Shown piece by piece: positions 47,878-57,038 of a stretch of DNA of 64,000 nt. The notes beneath the pieces were generated by a model. That model did no database searches, was not told where the DNA came from, and was given only the letters and a program-made list of their open reading frames with translations. This DNA is from Candidatus Nitrosocosmicus franklandus (GTDB lineage: Archaea; Thermoproteota; Nitrososphaeria; Nitrososphaerales; Nitrososphaeraceae): NCBI RefSeq assembly GCF_900696045.1, contig NZ_LR216287.1, positions 1,779,854 through 1,843,853 of the forward strand, written 5' to 3'. The stretch's first letter is position 1; each line of letters starts with the position of its first letter. The position numbers were made by a program, and so were the translations under genes.

Positions 47878-48983
47878 TTTCTCTTCTCTCTTTCAGTCAA
47901 ACCCTTATCGGTTTGATTAGATGATGAATAATTAGTAAATTTGTCAAGTGATGGTATATTGATCTTTGGAAGTACTTGCTCAAGATATTTACGGTCGGGT
48001 TCTAACCATTGAGGGAGCAGTAGCTTTTGTCCTAGCTCGTCTTCATTCTGATCTACAAGAAAACCCGGTGGATCGGTTGCTATTTCAAATAATATACCTC
48101 CAGGTTCTCTAAAATATACCGAATGAAAATATCTTCTATCTATTACGGGGGTAGCATTAAGACCTGTATTGACTATTCTTTTGCGTAAATCTAATTGACT
48201 TTCGTCGTTGGGGGTGCGCCATGCAATATGGTGAACACTACCTAATCCCATATAACCGCGCCGGGTATCTGGCAAACATATGAGATCTACACTAGAAGGA
48301 GAATTCAAGAGATCAAGTTTCCGTTTTTCTTTGTTACTGTAGAAGTTATCGATCATTTTTTCTTTGTCTTTGATTTCGAATCGAAATCTATTCCCCTCTT
48401 TCTTTGTATTTGAAAAACCCATGTTTTCGGTCAGGAGATCGGCTGTTCTCTCGTATCCTTCTAAGGAAAGGGTAGCTGAATAAAAACCTCTGGTAGCGTA
48501 TTCTTCTGGAACAGGACCTTTTCTCCAAACATATTCTTTTCTTTCTTCAGCAATTTTATGTGCCACAAGTTCTATCTCCATGCCATCTGGATCATAAAGG
48601 GTAATCACTTGTTCATTATCTTCTCCGTCGTCGAACCTCTTTATTGGACCGGCATAACTAATCTCGTGGCTTTTTAGTCTGTTAAGCCAATATTCTATAG
48701 CGTGCTCCGGAATTGAGAAGGATGTAGTAATCACTTGACCAGTTCCTCTAAATCCCTTTGGCATTGTGTACCAAGGAAAAAATGTCAGGATAGTACCTGG
48801 CCTTCCTATATTATCTCCATAATAGAAATGGTATGTTGTTGGATCATCAAAATTAACCGTAAGCTTTACTAGCCGCAATCCTAAAAAACCGGTATAAAAG
48901 TCAATATTTTTTTGGGGGTTTCCTGCTATAGCAGTAATGTGATGTATCCCCAGAATCCCTTTGTGATTGTTTTTACTTTTCAT
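47874..48983 (-). CDS. MhqO-like ring-cleaving dioxygenase (VOC superfamily)
   Basis: 369 aa with two vicinal-oxygen-chelate halves. Half 1: GIHHITAIAGNPQKNIDFYTGFLGLRLVK (His 15 region), GRPGTILTFFPW, DPDGMEIELVAHK (Glu ligand). Half 2: FYSATLSLEGYERTADLLTENMGF, LGSVHHIAWRTPNDESQ and YFREPGGILFEIATDPPG. The metal ligands H (HHIT or HHIAW) and E (FEIATD) fit Fe(II) extradiol or hydroquinone dioxygenases such as MhqO/PcpA-like enzymes. It cleaves aromatic diols with O2. Its promoter lies in the 48 bp before IS copy 3: TTTATA sits about 25-30 bp upstream of the ATG. Confidence 0.88.
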   Translation of the reverse strand: MKSKNNHKGILGIHHITAIAGNPQKNIDFYTGFLGLRLVKLTVNFDDPTTYHFYYGDNIGRPGTILTFFPWYTMPKGFRGTGQVITTSFSIPEHAIEYWLNRLKSHEISYAGPIKRFDDGEDNEQVITLYDPDGMEIELVAHKIAEERKEYVWRKGPVPEEYATRGFYSATLSLEGYERTADLLTENMGFSNTKKEGNRFRFEIKDKEKMIDNFYSNKEKRKLDLLNSPSSVDLICLPDTRRGYMGLGSVHHIAWRTPNDESQLDLRKRIVNTGLNATPVIDRRYFHSVYFREPGGILFEIATDPPGFLVDQNEDELGQKLLLPQWLEPDRKYLEQVLPKINIPSLDKFTNYSSSNQTDKGLTEREKRK

Positions 48984-49031
48984 AGTAATATTTTCTACCT
49001 ATGGTATAAATGTCTGCTAATCTGATAAAAC

Positions 49032-49698
49032 GGCTCTGTTCACTTAATATGTTTTATTTCTCTGTTATGATAGTCAATAAATAACCGCAGCCAATTGTGT
49101 ACATGCTTTAACTTGCAGTTCTTTACTCTGCAGGGAAAGTAATCATCGAAACTTTCTGTTCTATCCTTGATATATTGCATCGTTCTTTCAATGATGCTTT
49201 TCTCATAAGGGGAATGGTTGTGATGTTTGAGTCCCAAGAACTTACAGGCCATTGGGTACCATGTACCACCATCCGTAGAAACTGGATGTTTTCCATTAAA
49301 TTTTACTAAACCACCAATGAATCTTTCAGCAACAAACATGTTTCTTTCCTTAGAGATAGATAGTGCGAGAATTTGTCTGTTTTTGGGCTCTATTGCTACC
49401 CATAGCCAGATGTATTCTGATCCCACCTTTAACATCGTTTCATCTACAATATACTCCAGAACCTTTCTTCTGCGTGACTGCATCTTTTGGGGTTTGTACT
49501 TTTGAATCCAGTTCCAGATGGAAACATGATTTCTTTTGAAAAGTTGAGATAGTCTTTCGGAGGCTCTCCTGAGAGAAAGACCTGAAAAGTATAGATGTAG
49601 TGCATAATATACATACTTTGAAGGCGTTCTGTTTCTAGTAAGCATAAAAGAAATGGAATGCTTTCAAGCTATAGGATTATCGTTAACTGAACAAAGCC
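49032..49698 (-). mobile_element. IS6-type insertion sequence, copy 3 (667 bp, divergent)
   Basis: Same length and layout as copies 1 and 2. The ends are GGCTCTGTTCACTTAA at 49032 and GTTAACTGAACAAAGCC at 49682-49698 (one base off the usual end). No matching 8-bp flanks are found: GATAAAAC on one side, AAAGAATC on the other, so either the duplication has decayed or recombination replaced a flank. Clearly older than the other two copies. Confidence 0.88.
49040..49645 (-). CDS. IS6-family-like DDE transposase (copy 3)
   Basis: 201 aa with intact frame and all DDE motifs (YIVDET, VSTDGGTWY, IIERTMQYIKDRT). By eye roughly four fifths identical to the transposases of copies 1 and 2, with mostly conservative changes spread along the protein, as expected for a different subfamily of the same IS rather than for decay. 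It may still be functional. Confidence 0.9.
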   Translation of the reverse strand: MLTRNRTPSKYVYYALHLYFSGLSLRRASERLSQLFKRNHVSIWNWIQKYKPQKMQSRRRKVLEYIVDETMLKVGSEYIWLWVAIEPKNRQILALSISKERNMFVAERFIGGLVKFNGKHPVSTDGGTWYPMACKFLGLKHHNHSPYEKSIIERTMQYIKDRTESFDDYFPCRVKNCKLKHVHNWLRLFIDYHNREIKHIK

Positions 49699-49782
49699 AA
49701 AGAATCTATAGGATTAGCATAAATAGTACAAGAACGTCTAATATCTAAGTTGAGTGTAAGGGAAAGCACTTTTATTCTTAAT

Positions 49783-49791
49783 TGGAGGAGG
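49783..49791 (+). promoter_or_regulatory. Strong ribosome-binding site before the 49800 gene
   Basis: GGAGGAGGG ends 8 bp upstream of ATG 49800. It decides this start over the in-frame TTG at 49782, which overlaps the site itself. Clear sites of this type are rare in the window. Confidence 0.65.
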
Positions 49792-49799
49792 GTGTCTTT

Positions 49800-50357
49800 A
49801 TGCTAGACTTCTTCGAAATGGAGCGAGTGATAGAAGAACTTGCAAAATCCTATCCTGCTCAGTGTGCTACTACTTGGTTCAAGATAACTAAAAATCACAA
49901 ACCCTCTGAGGAAGAGTATCGCAAAAAAGTAGTCGAGTATATGAAAATTTTTGAATATTTGTTAGCTACTTATCCACAAGGCCCTGATACAGATAAACTC
50001 AAAGAAATTGTCAAAAAGTGTTTGGCAAAAGAAATAGAAAGAGTCCTTAAAGGAGACAATAAGGAAGTAGAAAGGAGATATAAACACTATGTGATCAATT
50101 CTCCTTCTCTTGTTCATTTGGAAGACCCTGTCAAAGAAGTCTCTAAACAACAAAAACAACAATCACATCTACAGAAATTTACTGATATTACTGCCAAAAT
50201 TTCAATAAAAAAAAGACAGAAAAATAAAGATAACTCACTAGTGGAAAAAGAAAAAGAAGAAGTAAATCAAGAAAATCAATTTGAAAAAGATGTTATTGTA
50301 GTAACTAACCGTCGCCGCAAAAAGAGGTCAACTAATGCTTCTACTACAACAGGCTAG
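49800..50357 (+). CDS. Charged protein of unknown function
   Basis: 185 aa from ATG 49800. The N-terminal part (about residues 1-100, LDFFEMERVIEELAKSYPAQCATTWFKITKNHKPSEEEYRKKV) is predicted helical with a compact pattern. The C-terminal part is very basic and Lys/Gln-rich (SIKKRQKNKDNSLVEKEKEEV ... RRRKKRS) and probably disordered, with a possible nucleic-acid-binding tail. No family recognised. The gene starts 102 bp from the end of IS copy 3 and may belong to mobile or accessory DNA. Confidence 0.65.
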   Translation: MLDFFEMERVIEELAKSYPAQCATTWFKITKNHKPSEEEYRKKVVEYMKIFEYLLATYPQGPDTDKLKEIVKKCLAKEIERVLKGDNKEVERRYKHYVINSPSLVHLEDPVKEVSKQQKQQSHLQKFTDITAKISIKKRQKNKDNSLVEKEKEEVNQENQFEKDVIVVTNRRRKKRSTNASTTTG

Positions 50358-50581
50358 CAGTAACAATTCTATTTATAATATTTTTGTCGTTGATATGTGT
50401 TTTGGTTAACCAGTCTTGTTAATATCAAGATAATTGACCAAATTTAGTTAACCTAAAACCATTTTGAGGATAATCCAATAGAACAAAAAACGTAAGTCTG
50501 ACTAACATTTGTAAATAATTTTTCCCTCTGCTTTCTGTTCTTCTATTTTGTAGCTAAATGAGTCCTAATACTTTATCGTGA

Positions 50582-50749
50582 ATGAAGATGTCCAAAAATG
50601 ATATAACACATGTGAGATTTTCATTCATTGGGATCATAATGTTCATTGGCCACGCTGTGAATGCATCTAAAAGCATAGGGTTTCGTAGTGTAGGAATAAA
50701 AGTGCAGAAAAAAATTAGTAATCAAGCATTATCAATCATTGAGCAGTAA
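50582..50749 (+). CDS. Possible short membrane protein (55 aa)
   Basis: ATG to TAA encodes 55 residues with one hydrophobic helix (HVRFSFIGIIMFIGHAV, about residues 10-26) and a basic second half (KSIGFRSVGIKVQKKI). Its composition looks protein-like, and there is no other gene nearby. No family recognised and no ribosome site seen. Treat as a hypothesis. Confidence 0.35.
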   Translation: MKMSKNDITHVRFSFIGIIMFIGHAVNASKSIGFRSVGIKVQKKISNQALSIIEQ

Positions 50750-51318
50750 TATTATTATTGGTAACATTTGTAAATATAACTTGTACTAAATAGCTAATAA
50801 GGAATGGACAAGAGTGGATAATGTGGAAAAATAAAACTAGAAAACTTGCAAAATCTTACTTTCTTGAATTGAATTCATCTATACTGTTGTTTGTATTTCC
50901 AAAAACCAAACACCTACGTTTTAAATCAACAATTCCTGCCAAATTTAACTCATATTGTTATGATCGGCAAGCAAACCCTTATTGTCTACAAAAATTTTTT
51001 GCTCGTTTGTCGACTTATTAACGTCTCCTCTGCCTCTTCCTTCTCCTTCGCGGGAGGGCGAGATTGTTGTGTTATTCTTTCTTACTTTACCACAGATATA
51101 ATTTGTCCATTCTTCTATGTTCGATTTTGTTATCAATAATGGTAATATATACTCGTATTTAAAACAAATTAAGATTATTATTCATATTATGTTCACTAGT
51201 GGTTGAACTATCAGATAAAGATACTAAGAACCATTACCGTGATAACTAAAAGGAATTTCTAGAATAAAAATCCATTGTTGTTTGTTATGTGTTAGTGATA
51301 TAACACTAGGTGTATTAA
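50750..51318. other. Non-coding stretch
   Basis: About 570 bp. Overlapping open frames of 60-80 codons between 50820 and 51140 on both strands look like shadows, with no coding bias. No RNA or repeat recognised. Confidence 0.4.
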
Positions 51319-51417
51319 TTAACTTTCATTTGATGTTCTTGCAATAACTCTGTGTCTTCCTAGCTCTTTCTTCCTCTTGATATTTGACTCATTTTCAGTA
51401 ATTGCTTCTGCTAACAT
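51319..51417 (-). CDS. Possible microprotein (32 aa)
   Basis: On the minus strand ATG (51415-51417) to TAA (51319-51321) encodes MLAEAITENESNIKRKKELG and then RHRVIARTSNES, a charged, helix-prone peptide without biased low-complexity sequence. It looks more protein-like than the surrounding frames. Nothing else supports it. Confidence 0.25.
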   Translation of the reverse strand: MLAEAITENESNIKRKKELGRHRVIARTSNES

Positions 51418-51619
51418 CTTTTTCTCTTCTTTTTAATCTTAAATTCATATTTCAATTATAGCCATCAACGTTATCATCCAAGCAGTTTGATACTAAAAGA
51501 CCTTATTTCCATCGCAATGTATCAATCATTCTGGAAAAGAAGGTAACATTTGTGATTACTTTAACTTAGTAAATTGTTACTTTATAAAACCTTATATAAC
51601 TTGCAAAATATAGAATATT

Positions 51620-51745
51620 ATGTCAGCAATTAACGATGAAGATGAAGCTACGATTGCAAACCAGCCAAAACGATCAAAAAGCAATAATCATGTCTATTTT
51701 CAAAATGAAATTATCCTAAAGAAAAAAAATGATCGGTTCTCATGA
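51620..51745 (+). CDS. Possible microprotein (41 aa)
   Basis: ATG to TGA encodes 41 hydrophilic residues (MSAINDEDEATIANQPKRSK ...). The sequence TTTATAAAACCTTATATAAC (51580-51600) lies 20-40 bp upstream and would make a good archaeal promoter, which is the main argument for a real gene or RNA here. No family recognised. Confidence 0.3.
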   Translation: MSAINDEDEATIANQPKRSKSNNHVYFQNEIILKKKNDRFS

Positions 51746-52404
51746 GTTAGTCATTTTAAAATATAAAATACTAATTCAGTCATCTGATGTAGATATGCTT
51801 GAATTCTAACGCATCTGGCTTTTAATGAAGCTTGGGTAAAACATAAAGTTATAATGACATAAATTTACATAATCATATCATGATAGGTTTGTACGTGGAT
51901 TTAGTAAATATGCGATCGTAGTTTGTTGCTATCTTTGATAAGATATTAAAGTCATTCAAGATTTTAACTAACTGACTTTAAATCTAAATTCATTATAATA
52001 CGTTTGTTTTATTGCAATAATCTCAATTAATTGTACCAAAGAAGAGTAATCTTATATTGTTTTTAAAAACCTCAATGTTCTTATACTAAGAAATATGCAT
52101 GATTGTATGAGAAAATTTATAGAAGTAGTTAATAAGCGAAATCAGACTCAAAACCCCTAGAATGGTTCTACTCGGATTAGAAAAAATTTAGATGGGATCC
52201 GGTTTATTGAAGTCTTTCAAAATGGCAGTTGGAGATTCTTACGTAACTATTAGCCGTTTGTCAAATTTATATTGAGAGTATAACTAAAATGTGATTTTCT
52301 CTCATAATATCGAGAATACGTTTGAATGTAATTGTTGCAGCGAGGTTTTATCATATTCTATTTTAACCGCACTCAACTTAAATATCTGATGATAAAAAGA
52401 AGAG
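51746..52404. other. Non-coding stretch
   Basis: About 660 bp, AT-rich, stops in all frames. Nothing supported. Confidence 0.4.
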
Positions 52405-52644
52405 TCATATCATGAGAATTCCTGTCTGATCTCTATTGTTCTTGGCATCGTTGAATTTGAGTTTTAACTTACCGTTTCTGGGTTTATATCTTAATCTCGT
52501 GCCACAGCAGGGACAAAATACAGAAATGTTCCAATTAATATAAATATCGCATCGTTGACACCGTTTCTGGCCCTTTATATATCTACCTTTGCTTATGCTC
52601 TCCCCTATAGCTTTGAACCTAATACAAATTCCTTTACAACTCAT
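52405..52644 (-). CDS. Small zinc-ribbon protein, paralogue of the 26242 gene
   Basis: 79 aa. SCKGICIRFKA at the start, KRCQRCDIYINWN (about residues 27-39) and FCPCCGTRLRYKPRNGKLK (about 43-62) match the protein at 26242 position by position, with two CxxC knuckles for one zinc. The tail (KFNDAKNNRDQTGILMI) differs. It is the only well-supported gene in about 3 kb. Confidence 0.82.
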   Translation of the reverse strand: MSCKGICIRFKAIGESISKGRYIKGQKRCQRCDIYINWNISVFCPCCGTRLRYKPRNGKLKLKFNDAKNNRDQTGILMI

Positions 52645-53648
52645 AAGAAACTATATCTATGGTTAATTATACTACCACAATAAAAATATTCCTGTAGAAA
52701 GTAATAAGAAGCAATTTTTTTGACATTTTAGTATGGATGTTTCCCTCATAGAAAGAAATCTGATCAAGATCTTGTGTTTAGCAAATACGGTGATACCAAT
52801 GCTTATTGTCCAGATATCTATACCTAAACTATGGATTCAAGTAGGCAAAAATGTGTAAGCAATTATCGAGTTAGACGCAACGTATACTATTCTAGTCAGT
52901 ATTTTGAGCACTTTATATCAGTCTTAAATTATAAATATGTGGTATCATAACAACCCGATTAACTATTTGCTAGGCACGAAAATTGTTTAAAATGATACTT
53001 GTAGTCTTATAGAACGCTTTGAATTTTGTCTATATAGTATCTAATTAGAAATTCTAGTACTTTAGGAAATTTATATTTAGCAAAACAAACACAATGTAAC
53101 CAATTAATTTAGACATCATGTTTGATGATAAATTGAGTAGTTCTACTGTAATATCAAAATTCAGGAAAAATCTATAAACTCCTCTAATATATATTGGTTT
53201 GAGTGACTCTTAGAGCAATTAATGTCAAATTTGATTGAATCATTCTTGGATTTAGTCTTAAAATCAGAATATTGGATACGTATAAAGCGTAAAAATAGTA
53301 CCGCATATTTTACATTTTAACATCAAGATGGGCATATTCTTTCTATACTTTGCTATTATTCATCAGACTTGTTATTAACTTTGCACGGTTCTATTTGGGT
53401 AATGGAAGATATTTGCCTCTTGAGCTTTATTTTTTGGTTGTTAATTCAACCCATGGTAAACTAAGACCAAGATTATTACTTTTCAACAAACGAATATAGC
53501 CTAAACTTACAATTTTACGTTGAATTCAATTATATTTAGTGTTTAAAAGAAGGATAACATATATCTTAATCGAATTGCGACATCATTTCCTTAATAAGTA
53601 CCAATGTGTATATAATATGTGCAAAATAAAAAATATACCAATGGTCTA
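52645..53648. other. Long non-coding stretch
   Basis: About 1 kb of AT-rich sequence. No open frame of more than 60 codons, no RNA gene, and no repeat were seen. Confidence 0.45.
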
Positions 53649-53756
53649 ATGATGTCAATACCTTCTCTTTACAAGGCCATTGAAGCCTTTGAGACAGAAG
53701 ATCAAACAATGAATGCTTTTTCTAGTAATAAAATATCTGATGTTATTGTCCAATAA
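53649..53756 (+). CDS. Possible short upstream ORF (35 aa)
   Basis: ATG-ATG start to TAA encodes MMSIPSLYKAIEAFETEDQT and 15 more residues, ending 21 bp before the 53778 gene on the same strand. The helix-like SLYKAIEAFE and the position suggest a leader peptide or small operon partner, but no family is known. Confidence 0.3.
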   Translation: MMSIPSLYKAIEAFETEDQTMNAFSSNKISDVIVQ

Positions 53757-53777
53757 ATTAGGTTAAATAAATCTTAG

Positions 53778-54128
53778 ATGATACAATTGATCAGAAAATG
53801 TGACATAAAAAAGTATCATCTGGATAGAAATGATATTCTGCTAACTACAAATTTGAGTTTGGAAATAGAACTTTCGGAGGACAAAACCGATAATGAAACC
53901 GCTTTAGACATTTACCCTAATTCTTTATTTAACAAGAAAGTTAGTTTGTCGGATTATAGCTTTGTTGGGTTTATGATGGAAGAAACTGATTCAAAAATAG
54001 TGGTTTTTGGAGATTACGAACAAAGATATGATATTCCAAAATCAAAAATAAGGCAAGTTAATGATAACAATGTTATTATTGACATGGATTGGGTCGGGTT
54101 TGTTTCATATAAGATAAGTAATGACTAA
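53778..54128 (+). CDS. PRC-barrel-like small protein of unknown function
   Basis: 116 aa. The C-terminal half (GFMMEETDSKIVVFGDYEQRYDIPKSKIRQVNDNNVIIDMDW, about residues 64-105) follows a strand-rich PRC-barrel-like pattern with the IPKSKI turn often seen in such proteins of Nitrososphaeria. The N-terminal half (CDIKKYHLDRNDILLTTNLSLEIEL) is also beta-rich. Cytoplasmic. The precise role is unknown; members of the group often accompany stress or photosynthetic-like redox systems elsewhere, but no such genes are near. Confidence 0.55.
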   Translation: MIQLIRKCDIKKYHLDRNDILLTTNLSLEIELSEDKTDNETALDIYPNSLFNKKVSLSDYSFVGFMMEETDSKIVVFGDYEQRYDIPKSKIRQVNDNNVIIDMDWVGFVSYKISND

Positions 54129-54267
54129 ATAGTGGAATCATGACATTTCAAGATTGGATGAACCAAATTAAAGCGAAAATATTTCTCGGTTATAATAGTT
54201 CTTTATTTTTGTAGCAAAACTATGTAAGAATGTGGTTACAGATAGTTAATAACATATCATATTAATA

Positions 54268-54411
54268 ATGAATATGAACAATCTAGATAATCCTCAAACA
54301 CCTCTATGCAAAAACTGCACACATACCAAGGGTGAACACCGAAATGAACCGAATGGACCAAAATTTTACGATCATAGATGTCTACTTTGCAAATGCCAGC
54401 AATTTACATAA
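54268..54411 (+). CDS. Short Cys/His-rich (zinc-binding) protein, 47 aa
   Basis: ATG to TAA encodes 47 residues: LCKNCTHTKGEH at the start (C-x2-C-x-H) and CLLCKCQQF at the end (C-x2-C-x-C), separated by a polar loop with another His. Five Cys and two to three His in 30 residues make zinc binding very likely. The same order occurs in the tail of the membrane protein at 5008. TTAATAATG context; no ribosome site is obvious. Confidence 0.65.
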   Translation: MNMNNLDNPQTPLCKNCTHTKGEHRNEPNGPKFYDHRCLLCKCQQFT

Positions 54412-55172
54412 TATGTATTTCTACGAAAGAAAGTAGAGTTCAATCGTCTTAACTTAAATTTATAGAAAGATCTTAAATGTTAATTTATCTATCATTTGAT
54501 CCATTTGTCATTATTGACAACTTTTTACTATATTATTCAATCTCTATGCAGAACAATTGTCTATGAAAATTGGATTGTTATTATACTTTTCGAGTGTTAG
54601 ATCATAAAGAAATATCAGACTATCCTAAATCATATTTTAATTGTAAACCCAAGTAGGATACAAAAACGATGGAAGAGTAGACAGACATGTTAGAAACATC
54701 GATTATAACTCAAATGAAATATTTAAGACTCAAGAAGAATGTCTAAACTGAAAAGCAACAAAAGAATTTGAAATAATATCTCACACACAATGGAATAAAA
54801 TACGAATTATTATATTACTATTAATAAAATTGATAGTAAAAGAGGAAACATACGAAGAAAAGATAGTTAAATGTATATCTATGGTCGGCCGTATGCACAA
54901 GCTCCTCCGCTAGTTGTTTTGCTACTTGAATAGTAAAGGGGAATTCAATGAGACTTCTAAGGGTAATAATTCCTTTTCAAATCTGATCAATTATATTAAG
55001 TCACTCATGTTTTACAACGACTAATTCAATAAGGATGATTCCACTCTAATTCTAGAATAATAATAATAGCAGCTTAATTACATTATGAAGAAGCTAAATG
55101 TAAAAAGCAGGAAAAGTGGAAAAGATCATATAAAACGAAATTTTGTAATAGTTTATTCCTAAGAATAGATAT
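54412..55172. other. Non-coding stretch
   Basis: About 760 bp, very AT-rich except for a short GC-richer patch at 54884-54912 (GGTCGGCCGTATGCACAAGCTCCTCCGC region). That patch could be part of a small RNA, but no clear stem is visible. Confidence 0.35.
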
Positions 55173-55382
55173 ATGCTATTATTATTAGTTAGAATAAATT
55201 GTCCCCATTGTCTAAATGAATATCAAGTCGTCTTTCAAAGCATAAATGGTTTTACGAAAGATATTAAATCGGCTTATGAAATTTATTATCAGAACTGTCC
55301 TCATTGTGGCAAACCTATTGCAGGTTTGTATCTACATCCTATCCCTGGATGTGAATTTGATTTTGAAAAGAGAAAGAACTAG
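55173..55382 (+). CDS. Small zinc-ribbon protein with two CPHC knuckles
   Basis: 69 aa. NCPHCLNEYQV (about residues 9-19) and NCPHCGKPIAGLYL (about 41-54) form two C-P-H-C knuckles of a classic zinc ribbon; between them SINGFTKDIKSAYEIYY. It ends PGCEFDFEKRKN. Such proteins often act in transcription or translation as accessory factors, but this one is not assignable. It stands alone after a long gap. Confidence 0.7.
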   Translation: MLLLLVRINCPHCLNEYQVVFQSINGFTKDIKSAYEIYYQNCPHCGKPIAGLYLHPIPGCEFDFEKRKN

Positions 55383-55601
55383 TAAAATTCTATAGAGAGA
55401 TAGTATAGTAATCCAAATTCTAATCTTAATCAGTTTGTTTTACAATCTTGCAAAAGGGATGAACTAATAAGGTAAGTTGTAACTTAGGTATCTTTCAATA
55501 TTTTTTCGCGTCTAAATGTCTACCTGCATGCATACTGTATTTTTTACCTATCTTATTCTCTTCGTCTAACATAGAACACGTGAAAATATCACAGATTTAT
55601 C

Positions 55602-56108
55602 TCACTTTCTCAAAGCGAATAGGTGGATGTATTTTACAATTATATTTATGATTGCGTATGAGAGCACCGAAGCTACAAGAGATGACAGTGTAGCTGCCTC
55701 TATTGCTGAGTATTCTAATTTTAATAGTTGTATTATGAGAAGAAATCTTGTTATATTATTCACAGCATCAAATATGGTGCTAGCGAACATCATTTTTATC
55801 AATATTTGTCTTAATGCGATAAAGTTGATTTTTCCAGTCAATCGCTTTGTGTAATTTCGCTTATTATCAGTATGAAAAAGAATTGCAAAAATAATCTTAT
55901 AAGACAAGAACCCTGTGATTACCGTCACAGCAGAATTAACTACAAGATTGAAAGAAATTTCTGCAAAGTAATGTGCAACAATAATACTAATTAGAAATCC
56001 TGCCGAACCTGAAATTAGTAAATTTTTATTGAGCGAAATGGTACTATAGTACTTTTCATAAGCATTTGTGAAGAATCCGTTGATTTTCTTCTGAGTTATT
56101 GATTTCAC
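55602..56108 (-). CDS. Four-span membrane protein
   Basis: 168 aa with about four hydrophobic helices (residues about 28-48, 54-80, 108-130, 138-162) and short basic loops (HTDNKRNYTKRLTGK). No recognised motif. An amphipathic N-terminal helix (KSITQKKINGFFTNAYEKYYS) precedes the first span. It is possibly related to small GtrA-like or DUF-type membrane proteins, but this is unproved. Confidence 0.6.
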   Translation of the reverse strand: MKSITQKKINGFFTNAYEKYYSTISLNKNLLISGSAGFLISIIVAHYFAEISFNLVVNSAVTVITGFLSYKIIFAILFHTDNKRNYTKRLTGKINFIALRQILIKMMFASTIFDAVNNITRFLLIIQLLKLEYSAIEAATLSSLVASVLSYAIINIIVKYIHLFALRK

Positions 56109-56471
56109 CTAACTTGATTAAAGATATTTAATAAATTATTTAAACCTGCTAGATCTTGCTCTTTCATTAATTATCTACTTCTATTTTTTTTCGATATTTT
56201 CATTTTATAATTTATGGTTTTCAAGATCCGGTGCACCTATATAATACTAACACGCGGCACCACATTTTTGATGATAGCTTTATGCCTTAGTACTGAAGTT
56301 TTCTATCAATAAGGATTTTTACTTTTACCTTAATGATATGACGAGAAAATCGTCCGAGAGACGTTCAACATATGTCGTTTTTACTTCGTCTGCGGCGTAT
56401 TTCGTTAAATATAGTAGGTGTATTATCTATTTATTACAAAATCGGTATTATTTCATATATAATAAAATAAA
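56109..56471. other. Intergenic stretch
   Basis: About 360 bp with no supported gene. It includes the end of the secreted-protein gene transcript and the promoter for the membrane protein. Confidence 0.4.
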
Positions 56472-57038
56472 TTATTGTAAAATTTGGGTGGAATTTATGA
56501 ATTTTGGATTTGCGCTAATACCATATATTAGAGACGAATTTCCAAAGTGATAGTCTACACTTTCTGGATCAATCGTTACTATAAAAATATTACCGTTACT
56601 CGATCTTTCTATTGTAGTGGGAACTTCGACTACAGGACCCTCGCTTAAACTTATTGTGGATGTACCATTAAATATGGTGGAATTGTTATCGGGATCTTGT
56701 GTTGCATTCAATACAACAAATTCGGTTAAAGTATGAGTATGTCTACCAGTACCATCAGGTTTTATCATCTCAATAGCAGCTTTAAATGATCCAGAGGATT
56801 GGTTAAAATAGGTAGTATTTTCGAATACATCATTGGTTAAGATTGATCTCCAATTTCCTGTTAATACCCAGTCTACATTGCCAGTATCGTTTTCTGTGAT
56901 TCCTACAAGAGGTCCGAAAACATATTTGTGATTCAGTAAATCGGATGGAATGGCAAATATCCAATTTGATGTCTGTCCTATTGATAAAAGGCCGGACATT
57001 AATAAAGCAATCACCAAAACTGTATTAAGATTCTTCAT
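56472..57038 (-). CDS. Secreted protein, paralogue of the 59954 gene
   Basis: 188 aa from ATG 57038 (MKNLNTVLVIALLMSGLLSI is the signal peptide); the longer frame would start at GTG 57059. The mature domain is beta-rich with the block GNWRSIL ... FKAAIEMIKPDGTGRHTHTLTEFVV, then GTSTISLSEGPVVEVPTTIE and FIVTIDPESVDYHFGNS. The gene at 59954 has GMWSLDI ... FTMIKPDGSLSHNHIINNF ... VPITV ... HFSG in the same order. Conserved His (HxH and HF) suggest a metal site exposed outside the cell. No public family recognised by eye. Confidence 0.7.
   Translation of the reverse strand: MKNLNTVLVIALLMSGLLSIGQTSNWIFAIPSDLLNHKYVFGPLVGITENDTGNVDWVLTGNWRSILTNDVFENTTYFNQSSGSFKAAIEMIKPDGTGRHTHTLTEFVVLNATQDPDNNSTIFNGTSTISLSEGPVVEVPTTIERSSNGNIFIVTIDPESVDYHFGNSSLIYGISANPKFINSTQILQ

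Noticed and set aside
45053-49698. Recent composite transposon made of IS copies 2 and 3
   Set aside because: The copies are not identical and the outer 8-bp flanks differ, so a recent joint transposition is not supported; kept only as a possible old event.
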